This document shows, one piece after another, positions 1 to 5,085 of a DNA stretch of 5,085 nucleotides (positions are counted from its first letter, which is position 1; each line of letters starts with the position of its first letter). A program made the position numbers and the translations under genes. The notes below the pieces were generated by a model, which was not told the DNA's origin, did not search any database, and saw only the letters and a program-made list of their open reading frames with translations. Source of the DNA: Flavobacterium sp. (GTDB lineage: Bacteria > Bacteroidota > Bacteroidia > Flavobacteriales > Flavobacteriaceae); NCBI GenBank assembly GCA_012032075.1, contig JAAURU010000289.1:1-5085 (forward strand), written 5' to 3'.

Positions 1-844
1 ATAGCAAATGTTGGAATGTCTAATGCCTTTGCCATATTTATTGCACCACCTTCATTGCCTATAACCGCTTTACAATACGTAACTATAGCGAAAAATCACG
101 CAGATTTTTCGCATAGAAATCAATTTTAATTTGGTTTTTGTTTCGGGTTTACAGAGGTTGTATAACTTTAAAACATCTTCTTTTTGGTTTGGAATATAAT
201 TGAATAGCAATGAAGCATTAGTATTTTTGCAAATGGTATCTAAAACTTTTGCCATAAATTCTAAAGGATACGTTTTAGAAAGTCCACTTCCTAAAGCACT
301 AATCATTACAATTTTATCTTCTTTTTGTAAACCAATGTTATTCAATGTGTTTAAAGCTTGTTGTTTTTCAACTTCAGAAACATATAACTTTGGTTTTCGT
401 TCTTCAAACGGAATTCCAAGTGGTTCTAAAAGCAATAGTCGATGTTCAATAGCTTTTGTAGCTTTTGGAAAACGACTCTTTATTACGTTCAATCACATGG
501 GAACATAGTAAACGACTTACTGTTTTATCAAAACTAATGGTTTTTTTGACACTAGATAACCAACATAAAAGTGAGGCATTCGTTTTACAATAAGCGTCAA
601 TAATAACATCATATTTTTCTTTGCGAATGCTTGAAACACTATTGAAAAAAGAAGCTACGTTTTTTTGATCATCATAAAACAGTAGCTTATCAATAAACGG
701 ATTATTTTCGACTATAGCTATACTTTTTGGAGTAATTAAATAATGAATTTCACAACTTGGAAATTTTTGCTTTAAGGCTTCAAAAATGACAGTGCTCGTA
801 AGTACATCACCAAGTTGCTTAATTTGTATAACTAGTATCTTCAT
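1..844 (-). pseudogene. Glycosyltransferase family 9 (heptosyltransferase-like), frameshifted and cut by the window edge
   Basis: This is a GT-B fold sugar transferase of the ADP-heptose:LPS heptosyltransferase family, expected to add a sugar to LPS core or another surface glycan on the cytoplasmic face of the inner membrane. The N-terminus MKILVIQIKQLGDVLTSTVI is the family signature. The C-terminal nucleotide-sugar-binding motif is also present (CKAVIGNEGGAINMAKAL, bases about 74 to 21). The reading frame breaks three times. One extra base lies near 479-481, where ERNK must join SRFPKATKAIEHRL. One base is missing near 117-119, before YAKNLRDF. One more is missing in the A5 run at 91-95, after which FAIVTYCKAVIGNEGG follows. 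Joined, about 280 residues are visible; the family usually has about 340, so the C-terminus lies left of base 1. The start is 5 nt after the dapD stop, which suggests co-transcription. Family assignment is firm; the exact sugar and acceptor are unknown. The breaks may be sequencing errors. Confidence 0.85.
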
Positions 845-849
845 TATAA

Positions 850-1665
850 TTAAACGGCAACGTTATATTCACGTAAAGCATCATTTAAAGACGTTTTTAA
901 ATCGGTTGAAGGCTTTCTTTGACCAATAATTAAAGCACAAGGAACTTGATAGTCACCTGCAGCAAATTTCTTAGTATAACTTCCAGGAATCACCACAGAA
1001 CGAGCAGGAACAACTCCTTTGTATTCTATTGGTTCATTACCAGTAACATCAATTATTTTAGTAGAACCAGTTAAAACAACATTCGCACCTAAAACAGCTT
1101 CTTTTTCTACACGAACACCTTCTACTACAATACAACGAGAACCAATAAAAGCACCATCTTCAATAATTACTGGTGCTGCTTGTAAAGGTTCTAAAACGCC
1201 ACCAATTCCTACACCACCCGATAAATGGACATCTTTACCTATTTGAGCACAACTTCCCACAGTTGCCCATGTATCTACCATGGTTCCTTCATCAACATAA
1301 GCACCTATATTTACATAACTTGGCATTAAAATAACACCTTTTGAAATATAGGCTCCATATCTTGCTACTGCATTTGGAACTACTCGAATTCCTTTTTCAG
1401 CATATCCTCTTTTTAAAAGCATTTTATCGTGATATTCAAAAATACCAGCTTCTAATGTTTCCATTTTTTGAATAGGAAAATACATAACTACTGCTTTTTT
1501 AACCCATTCATTTACTTGCCAACCATTTTCAATAGGTTGCGCAACTCTTAACTGACCAGCATCTAGTAATTCGATAACTTCTCTAATGGCTTTTTGTGTG
1601 TTTTCTTCTTGTAACAGAGCTCTATTTTCCCAAGCTTGTTCTATTGTAGATTGTAATTGTGTCAT
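850..1665 (-). CDS. dapD: 2,3,4,5-tetrahydropyridine-2,6-dicarboxylate N-succinyltransferase
   Basis: This cytoplasmic enzyme transfers succinyl from succinyl-CoA to tetrahydrodipicolinate, giving N-succinyl-2-amino-6-oxopimelate in the succinylase branch of diaminopimelate/lysine synthesis. The 271-residue product matches the family along its whole length. It has an N-terminal helical domain (about 1-95, MTQLQSTIEQAWENR), then a left-handed beta-helix of hexapeptide repeats (about 100-235) including VPNAVARYGAYI, SYVNIGAYVDEGTMVD, SGGVGIGGVLEP and EDGAFIGSRCIVVEG, then a C-terminal tail ending SLNDALREYNVAV. The known enzyme is a homotrimer. The frame stays open upstream to an ATG at 1719. 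I chose 1665 because it matches the family N-terminus and because a good promoter lies between the two ATGs, so the longer form would start upstream of its own promoter. The gene is intact and is followed 5 nt later by the family 9 glycosyltransferase. Confidence 0.96.
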   Translation of the reverse strand: MTQLQSTIEQAWENRALLQEENTQKAIREVIELLDAGQLRVAQPIENGWQVNEWVKKAVVMYFPIQKMETLEAGIFEYHDKMLLKRGYAEKGIRVVPNAVARYGAYISKGVILMPSYVNIGAYVDEGTMVDTWATVGSCAQIGKDVHLSGGVGIGGVLEPLQAAPVIIEDGAFIGSRCIVVEGVRVEKEAVLGANVVLTGSTKIIDVTGNEPIEYKGVVPARSVVIPGSYTKKFAAGDYQVPCALIIGQRKPSTDLKTSLNDALREYNVAV

Positions 1666-1683
1666 TGTATAATAAATTTGTGG

Positions 1684-1714
1684 CAAAGATAATTTATTTA
1701 ACCTAAAGCCAAAA
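1684..1714 (-). promoter_or_regulatory. Bacteroidota-type promoter for dapD
   Basis: Read on the minus strand, TTTTG (1714-1710) is followed by an 18-nt spacer and then TATCTTTG (1691-1684). This matches the Bacteroidota primary-sigma consensus of TTTG, about 19 nt, TAnnTTTG. Transcription would begin a few bases downstream, leaving a very short leader before the ATG at 1665. It should drive dapD and the downstream glycosyltransferase. Confidence 0.7.
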
Positions 1715-1739
1715 GGCAATAAATAAAACTTTGTATATA

Positions 1740-1889
1740 ATGGAACTGTTTCACAAAATAACTTGTTTTTGATATAAAATCTAAAATTTCTATTTTGCTA
1801 ATGCTGAATTCTATTGCGAATTTATAAATTTAAGATGTGAAAATTGTAATAAAGCTAATTTAATTCACGAAAAATTACTTTATATTTAA
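1740..1889 (+). pseudogene. Possible small CxxC (zinc-ribbon-like) protein, frame interrupted
   Basis: I do not recognise this gene. From the ATG at 1740 the frame reads MELFHKITCF, meets stops at 1770 and 1782, then reopens in the same frame as FANAEFYCEFINLRCENCNK through to a TAA at 1887-1889. The CENC motif and mixed composition look protein-like. Removing one T from the T5 run at 1766-1770 and adding one T to the run at 1793-1796 would give a continuous product of about 49 residues with DIKSKISI in the middle. A terminator-like hairpin begins at the stop codon, as expected for the end of a plus-strand gene. It overlaps no other gene but lies close to the divergent dapD promoter. It could be a real small gene with base-calling errors, a remnant, or chance. 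Confidence 0.3.
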
Positions 1890-1924
1890 AGATTGGATTT
1901 TTTCAATCTTTTGACTTTTTTTTT
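1888..1924 (+). terminator. Hairpin plus T-run, plus-strand terminator-like
   Basis: AAAGATTG (1888-1895) pairs perfectly with CAATCTTT (1904-1911) around an 8-nt loop, and nine T residues follow at 1916-1924. The stem is AT-rich and the T-run starts 4 nt after it, so strength is uncertain. It would end transcription of the small ORF at 1740-1889, just before the mqo promoter region. Confidence 0.45.
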
Positions 1925-1938
1925 GCTTTTATAAATTG
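1910..1938 (+). promoter_or_regulatory. Probable mqo promoter
   Basis: TTTG (1910-1913), an 18-nt spacer and TAAATTG (1932-1938) resemble the Bacteroidota promoter with one fewer T in the -7 box. It lies 27 nt upstream of the mqo ATG. The -33 element overlaps the distal arm of the preceding hairpin, which makes the call weaker. Confidence 0.4.
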
Positions 1939-1965
1939 AATCTGTCCAAGTAAAACAGTAAATTT

Positions 1966-3479
1966 ATGACGAATTTGAAACCCCAAAAAATGAATAAATT
2001 TCTTGAGACTGAAGTCGTTTTAATAGGTGCTGGAATAATGAGTGCAACTCTTGGAATTCTATTAAAAGAATTAAATCCAGCTTGTAAAATTGAAATCTAT
2101 GAAAGACTTTCTGAAGCGGCTTCTGAAAGCAGTGATGCATGGAATAATGCTGGAACAGGTCATGCTGCTTTTTGTGAATTGAATTACACACCTCAAAATG
2201 AAAATGGCTCGATTGATATTTCAAAAGCACTTAAAATTTCAGAATGGTATGAAGTGTCAAGGCAGTTTTGGAGTTATTTAGTCCAAAAACAAGTGCTTAA
2301 AAATCCTGAAGATTTCATTACTTCCATTCCTCATATTAGTTTTGTTTGGGGAAAAGAAAATGTTGAATTTTTAAGAAAAAGACATGAAGCTTTGACTCAA
2401 AAAAGCTTATTCAAAAGAATGATTTTTAGTACAGATGAAACTGTTTTAGAAGAGTGGATGCCTTTAGTGATGCATAATAGAGATAAGAATGAAGTTCATG
2501 CTGCAACTTATATGCCTATTGGTACAGATGTTAATTTTGGTACACTAACAAGACAATTATTCGAATACTTAAAGGAGCAAGAAGGAATAAATTTGCATTT
2601 TAATACAGAAGTTGAAAAATTAAAAAAACAAGAAAACGGAAATTGGAAAATTAAAGTCAGAGATTTAGAAACTAAAAAATCTAGAAAAACAATCACTCCA
2701 TTTGTGTTTATTGGAGCTGGTGGTGGTTCTTTACCATTATTAGAAAAAGCAAATATAGAAGAAGGTGAAGGTTATGGAGGATTTCCAATAAGTGGTCAAT
2801 GGCTACGTTGTATGAATCCTGAAATTATTAAACAACACAAAGCAAAAGTATATGGAAAAGCTACAGTGGGATCACCACCTATGTCTGTTCCTCATATAGA
2901 TACACGAATTATTGATGGGAAAAAAGAGTTGCTTTTTGGTCCTTATGCTGGTTTTACTACCAAATTTTTTAAAAAACGGTTCCTATTTTGATTTATTCAA
3001 ATCCATTCAAAACCGATAATATTCGTCCAATGCTTTCAGCTGGAATAAATAATATTCCGTTAACCAAATATTTGATAGAGCAAGTAATGCAATCGCAAGA
3101 AGACAGAATGAAAGCCTTACGCGACTACTTTCCAAATGCTAAAAGTGAAGATTGGGTTTTAGAAACAGCAGGAAAACGAGTACAAGTAATAAAGAAAGAT
3201 AAAAACGGAAAAGGAGTTTTAGAGTTTGGAACAGAATTAGTGAATGATGATGATGGTTCGTTAGCAGTTCTATTAGGAGCTTCACCAGGTGCTTCAACAT
3301 CGGTTTCTGTTATGATTGAAGTTTTATCTAAATGTTTTGCTGATAAATACGCATCTAGCGAATGGCAAACTAAATTCAAAGAAATGATTCCTGCTTTTGG
3401 AGAAACACTTAATGATAATGACGAGTTGTGTACTCAAATAAGAGAAATGACTAGTAAGATTTTGAAATTGGTAAACTAA
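1966..3479 (+). pseudogene. mqo: Malate:quinone oxidoreductase, complete but split by two frameshifts
   Basis: Mqo is an FAD-dependent peripheral membrane enzyme that oxidises malate to oxaloacetate and passes electrons to quinone. Bases 1966-2976 encode the FAD-binding part: VVLIGAGIMSATLG (residues 17-30), acidic E46 at the end of the second strand, ESSDAWNNAGTGHAAFCELN (54-73), FIGAGGGS (248-255) and GKATVGSPPMSVPHIDTR (297-314). After GPYAGFTTKFFK the frame is lost in T6A6 (2965-2976). The family sequence continues one frame over as NGSYFDLFKSI (to about 3007), then shifts again near 3008-3014 to TDNIRPMLSAG and runs to the true end at 3479, including VLEFGTE and LLGASPGASTSVSVM. Joined, it gives about 504 residues, normal for Mqo. 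An alternative start at 1990 (MNKFLETEV) is possible. Both shifts behave as one extra base and are 32-45 nt apart. Identity is certain; whether the gene is truly broken is not. Confidence 0.93.
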
Positions 3480-3487
3480 AAGATTTT

Positions 3488-3544
3488 ACACAGATTTTTC
3501 ACGAATTTACACAGGTTAATTTGTGATGATTTTGAAATCTGTGT
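3488..3544. repeat. Intergenic imperfect palindrome with ACACAGATTT arms
   Basis: The outer arms ACACAGATTT (3488-3497) and AAATCTGTGT (3535-3544) are perfect complements. Inside them TCACGAATT (3499-3507) pairs with AATTTGTGA (3518-3526), with one G-T wobble. The element begins 8 nt after the mqo stop and could fold as a two-stage hairpin in the mqo transcript. From memory, CACAGATTT/TTTGTGA palindromes are common dispersed intergenic elements in flavobacterial genomes. That part is recollection, not shown by this window. Confidence 0.6.
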
Positions 3545-3586
3545 TTTAAATAGTTTAAAATCAGTTAATACCATTGTGATTATTGA

Positions 3587-3611
3587 TTAGTCTTTGGGAA
3601 ATTAAGACTAA
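3587..3611. repeat. Short perfect inverted repeat TTAGTCTT/AAGACTAA
   Basis: TTAGTCTT (3587-3594) pairs with AAGACTAA (3604-3611) around a 9-nt loop. No T-run follows on either strand, so it is not a typical terminator. It is the second of three hairpins between mqo and ruvX. Confidence 0.45.
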
Positions 3612-3619
3612 ATTAATAA

Positions 3620-3675
3620 AACCATTGAGCGATTAAGTTATATTAAGCTTAATGAACCTTAATTTCTTAATGGTT
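3620..3675. repeat. Intergenic palindrome with AACCATT/AATGGTT arms
   Basis: The 18-base arms at 3620-3637 and 3658-3675 are complementary at 15 of 18 positions. The outer seven bases (AACCATT/AATGGTT) and inner six (ATTAAG/CTTAAT) are perfect, and the centre holds the palindrome TTAAGCTTAA. Arms made of repeated TTAAG/CTTAA units resemble a dispersed intergenic repeat I associate with Flavobacterium. No coding sequence or T-run accompanies it. With the two preceding palindromes it fills most of the non-coding gap at 3480-3771. Confidence 0.55.
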
Positions 3676-3746
3676 AAAAAAACTATAATATTTATAAATG
3701 GTGTAACTACAATTTTTATCTAGTTATTAATCAAGTTTTCTTTCCT

Positions 3747-3754
3747 TATCTTTG
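3747..3754 (+). promoter_or_regulatory. -7 promoter box TATCTTTG for ruvX
   Basis: TATCTTTG exactly fits the Bacteroidota -7 consensus TAnnTTTG and is identical to the box used by dapD. It lies 17 nt before the ruvX ATG, giving a very short leader. I see no clear TTTG -33 element at the expected distance. Confidence 0.6.
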
Positions 3755-3771
3755 TTTCATAAAACAAAACT

Positions 3772-4185
3772 ATGCCCAGAATACTTTCCATTGATTATGG
3801 TTTAAAACGAACAGGAATTGCAGTAACTGATGAAATGCAAATTATTGCTTCTGGTTTAACCACAATTGCTTCTGATACTTTAGTTGTTTTCTTAAAAGAG
3901 TACTTTTCGAAAGAAAAAGTTGAAAAAGTAATTATTGGTGAACCCAAACAAATGGATGGAACTCCTTCTGAAAGTGCTGCTATTATTGAGAAATTCATTA
4001 AAGTGTTCCAAAAAGAATTTCCTGAAATGGCATTGGATAGAGTAGATGAGCGCTTTACTTCAAAAATGGCTTTTCAAACGATGATTGATAGTGGATTGAA
4101 GAAAAATCAAAGAAAAAACAAAGCTTTAATAGATGAAATTGCAGCAACGATTATGCTACAAGATTATTTGCAATATAAAAGATAA
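3772..4185 (+). CDS. ruvX: RuvX/YqgF-family RNase H-fold nuclease (putative pre-16S rRNA processing or Holliday junction resolvase)
   Basis: The 137-residue product is the usual length for this small cytoplasmic family. Members were first proposed as RuvC-like Holliday junction resolvases and are also linked to 5' maturation of 16S rRNA in E. coli. The RNase H fold landmarks are in order: ILSIDYGLKRTGIAVTD (residues 4-20, first acidic residue D8), VIIGEPKQMDG (53-63), RVDERFTS (90-97, acidic D92/E93) and IDEIAATIMLQDYL (120-133, acidic D121). The candidate metal-binding acidic residues are therefore present. The ATG at 3772 fits the family N-terminus and sits just behind a good -7 box. The Lrp-type regulator starts 8 nt after the stop, so the two are probably co-transcribed. 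The gene is intact. Which activity matters in this group cannot be told from sequence. Confidence 0.94.
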   Translation: MPRILSIDYGLKRTGIAVTDEMQIIASGLTTIASDTLVVFLKEYFSKEKVEKVIIGEPKQMDGTPSESAAIIEKFIKVFQKEFPEMALDRVDERFTSKMAFQTMIDSGLKKNQRKNKALIDEIAATIMLQDYLQYKR

Positions 4186-4193
4186 TACAGAAA

Positions 4194-4667
4194 ATGAAAG
4201 ACCAGTTAGATACTAAAGACCAATTAATATTAGAAATTTTACAAAATGATTCTACTATTTCTGTAAAAGATATTGGTGAAAAAATAGGACTTTCGTTTAC
4301 TCCAACTTATGAACGAATCAAAAATTTAGAACGTAATGGTGTAATTAAGAAATACGTTGCCTTGGTTGACCGATTCAAAATTGGTGTTGAAATCGTTGTA
4401 TATTGTAACATTACCTTGAAAGAACAATCGAAAGAAGCGTTAGACGAATTTGAAAGACGAATTACACCAATTCCACAGGTTTTAGATGTTATTAGCCTAT
4501 CTGGAAATTACGATTACATGCTTAAAATTGTAGCTCACGATATTAGAAGTTATAATGATTTTGTAGTGGATGTGATTTCTAATATTCCAAATATTGGTCA
4601 ATATCATAGTAGTATTGTAATGAATGAATGTAAAAAAGAAACGGCTTATCCTTTGAAGGTTAAGTAG
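4194..4667 (+). CDS. Lrp/AsnC-family transcriptional regulator
   Basis: This is a DNA-binding regulator of the feast/famine family, which typically assembles into dimers and octamers and responds to amino acids or related metabolites. The 157-residue product has an N-terminal winged helix-turn-helix: LDTKDQLILEILQNDSTISV (5-24), the HTH around KDIGEKIGLSFTPTYERIKN (25-44) and the wing at GVIKKYVALVD (49-59). The RAM ligand-binding and oligomerisation domain follows at about 65-145, including the typical turn SGNYDYMLKI (103-112). It begins 8 nt after ruvX without a separate promoter that I can see, so it is likely read from the ruvX promoter. A strong hairpin follows the stop. The family is secure; target genes and effector are not identifiable, and many paralogues exist, so I give no symbol. 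Confidence 0.93.
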   Translation: MKDQLDTKDQLILEILQNDSTISVKDIGEKIGLSFTPTYERIKNLERNGVIKKYVALVDRFKIGVEIVVYCNITLKEQSKEALDEFERRITPIPQVLDVISLSGNYDYMLKIVAHDIRSYNDFVVDVISNIPNIGQYHSSIVMNECKKETAYPLKVK

Positions 4668-4675
4668 TATATAAT

Positions 4676-4714
4676 AAAACCTTTGTCAAAGTTCAAACTT
4701 TTACAAAGGTTTTA
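4676..4714 (+). terminator. Strong hairpin terminator after the Lrp-type gene
   Basis: AAAACCTTTGT (4676-4686) is a perfect complement of ACAAAGGTTTT (4703-4713). The stem continues inward after one mismatch as AAAGTT/AACTTT (4688-4693/4696-4701). It starts 9 nt after the stop codon. The A and T ends of the arms allow termination in either direction, and it should close the ruvX-regulator transcript. Confidence 0.8.
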
Positions 4715-4764
4715 GGTAACTAATCGAATCTTCACTACCTTATTTTTTTCATCATCAAATTATT

Positions 4765-4787
4765 AAAAAATCACCCAAAATGGGTGA
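4765..4787 (-). terminator. Minus-strand-oriented hairpin with T6 tail
   Basis: TCACCCA (4771-4777) pairs perfectly with TGGGTGA (4781-4787) around a 3-nt loop. On the minus strand the stem is followed directly by six T residues (4770-4765), the classic intrinsic terminator form. On the plus strand no T-run follows. No minus-strand gene is visible between here and the right edge, so its purpose is unclear. Confidence 0.55.
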
Positions 4788-4809
4788 AACCAAATATGAT
4801 TAGTTTTTA

Positions 4810-4817
4810 TAGTTTTG
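4810..4817 (+). promoter_or_regulatory. Candidate -7 box TAGTTTTG for the small peptide gene
   Basis: TAGTTTTG fits TAnnTTTG and lies 25 nt upstream of the ATG at 4843. No TTTG -33 element is seen at the right distance, so this is tentative in such AT-rich sequence. Confidence 0.35.
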
Positions 4818-4842
4818 TTTTCTATAATTTAATAAACAAAAA

Positions 4843-5063
4843 ATGAAAACAATTTATTATTTAAGAAATTTATTCTTTCTAAAGAAAAACAAAAAAATGT
4901 TCTTGCAGGTTTAAAAGAAGTAATTGATCCTGATTCTACTAGATTTAAATGTGTTGTAGGAGGTAGAGTTTTATGTGATCAAACACTTGTTCGTTTTGGT
5001 TATACTGAAAGGGAATGTAAAAGTGAATGTGATGATAGAAATGGTACTTGGTACACTACTTAA
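4843..5063 (+). CDS. Small Cys-containing peptide with double-glycine-like leader, frameshifted; bacteriocin/RiPP-like precursor candidate
   Basis: The ATG at 4843 starts MKTIYYLRN but that frame ends at 4914. The likely real product continues one frame over, open through to TAA at 5061-5063. One extra A in the A3 run at 4866-4868 would join MKTIYYLR to KFILSKEKQKNVLAG, giving about 73 residues. The segment LSKEKQKNVLAG fits the secretion-leader pattern LSxxELxxIxGG at -12, -11, -4 and -1, with Ala at -2; this leader type is cut by peptidase-containing ABC exporters. The remaining 50 residues hold four cysteines (C37, C45, C59, C63, including CVVGGRVLC and CKSEC) and end NGTWYTT. There is no signal peptide or membrane helix. 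An alternative join in the A7 run at 4891-4897 would lose the LSKE part. No exporter or maturation enzyme lies within the window. Role and export are inferred; the coding frame itself is fairly convincing. Confidence 0.55.
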
Positions 5064-5080
5064 TACCTAATAAGTATTAA
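5060..5080 (+). terminator. Weak AT-rich hairpin after the peptide gene
   Basis: TTAATAC (5060-5066) pairs with GTATTAA (5074-5080) around a 7-nt loop and overlaps the peptide stop codon. Only one G-C pair per arm and no long T-run are visible before the window ends, so this is a low-confidence terminator. Confidence 0.25.
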
Positions 5081-5085
5081 TGTTT

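Noticed and set aside
88..120. Apparent dispersed-repeat insertion (AAATCTGCGTGA-like, minus strand) inside the glycosyltransferase
   Set aside because: Read with single-base corrections the same bases encode YAKNLRDFF, which fits the expected glycosyltransferase sequence before the GNEGG motif, so no insertion is needed.
200..508. Plus-strand frame of 102 codons
   Set aside because: It lies opposite the glycosyltransferase, shows no family features, and is explained as an antisense shadow.
1019..1246. Plus-strand frame opposite dapD
   Set aside because: dapD is intact and conserved along this whole stretch; the opposite frame is low-complexity Thr/Pro-rich shadow sequence.
1964..2230. Minus-strand frame opposite the start of mqo
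   Set aside because: It overlaps the conserved FAD-binding region of mqo and has no recognisable domain or promoter.
2508..2696. Minus-strand frame of 62 codons opposite mqo
   Set aside because: Its Phe/Ser-rich composition is what AT-rich antisense of a Lys/Glu-rich gene produces; no support.
3125..3379. Minus-strand frame opposite the mqo C-terminal part
   Set aside because: The plus-strand sequence is clearly Mqo; the antisense frame has no features.
2988..3479. A separate 163-residue protein starting with TTG at 2988
   Set aside because: Its sequence from TDNIRPM onward is the C-terminal third of Mqo; the start is an artefact of the frameshift.
3480..3771. CRISPR array or origin of replication in the repeat-rich gap
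   Set aside because: The palindromes differ from one another, there are no regular direct repeats with spacers, and no DnaA-box cluster or replication gene is present.
3795..3998. Minus-strand frame opposite ruvX
   Set aside because: ruvX is intact with all landmarks; the antisense frame has no support.

Overview
The window looks like chromosomal DNA from the Bacteroidota, most likely a Flavobacterium-type member of the Flavobacteriaceae. It is strongly AT-rich and lacks clear Shine-Dalgarno sites. Several upstream regions carry the Bacteroidota promoter signature (TTTG, about 18 nt, TAnnTTTG), and the protein sequences fit this group.

Layout. Leftward (minus strand): dapD (850-1665) followed 5 nt later by a family 9 glycosyltransferase (heptosyltransferase-like) that runs off the left edge. 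Rightward (plus strand): a doubtful small CxxC ORF with a terminator-like hairpin (1740-1924); mqo, malate:quinone oxidoreductase (1966-3479); a 292-bp intergenic stretch with three consecutive inverted repeats; ruvX (3772-4185) and an Lrp/AsnC-type regulator (4194-4667), 8 nt apart and probably co-transcribed; a strong hairpin terminator; and a small gene (4843-5063) for a Cys-containing peptide with a double-glycine-like leader, perhaps a secreted bacteriocin or RiPP-type precursor.

The main genes are housekeeping ones: lysine/diaminopimelate synthesis, LPS or glycan assembly, malate oxidation into the quinone pool, a RuvX/YqgF nuclease-fold protein and a feast/famine-type regulator. They do not form one pathway.

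The most striking property is that three genes are broken by single-base frameshifts, nearly all in or beside short A or T runs: three in the glycosyltransferase, two in mqo and one in the peptide gene. In each case the conserved protein sequence continues in another frame. dapD, ruvX and the regulator are intact. Indels of both signs in short homopolymers of otherwise well-conserved genes suggest uncorrected sequencing error more than decay, but the sequence alone cannot settle this.
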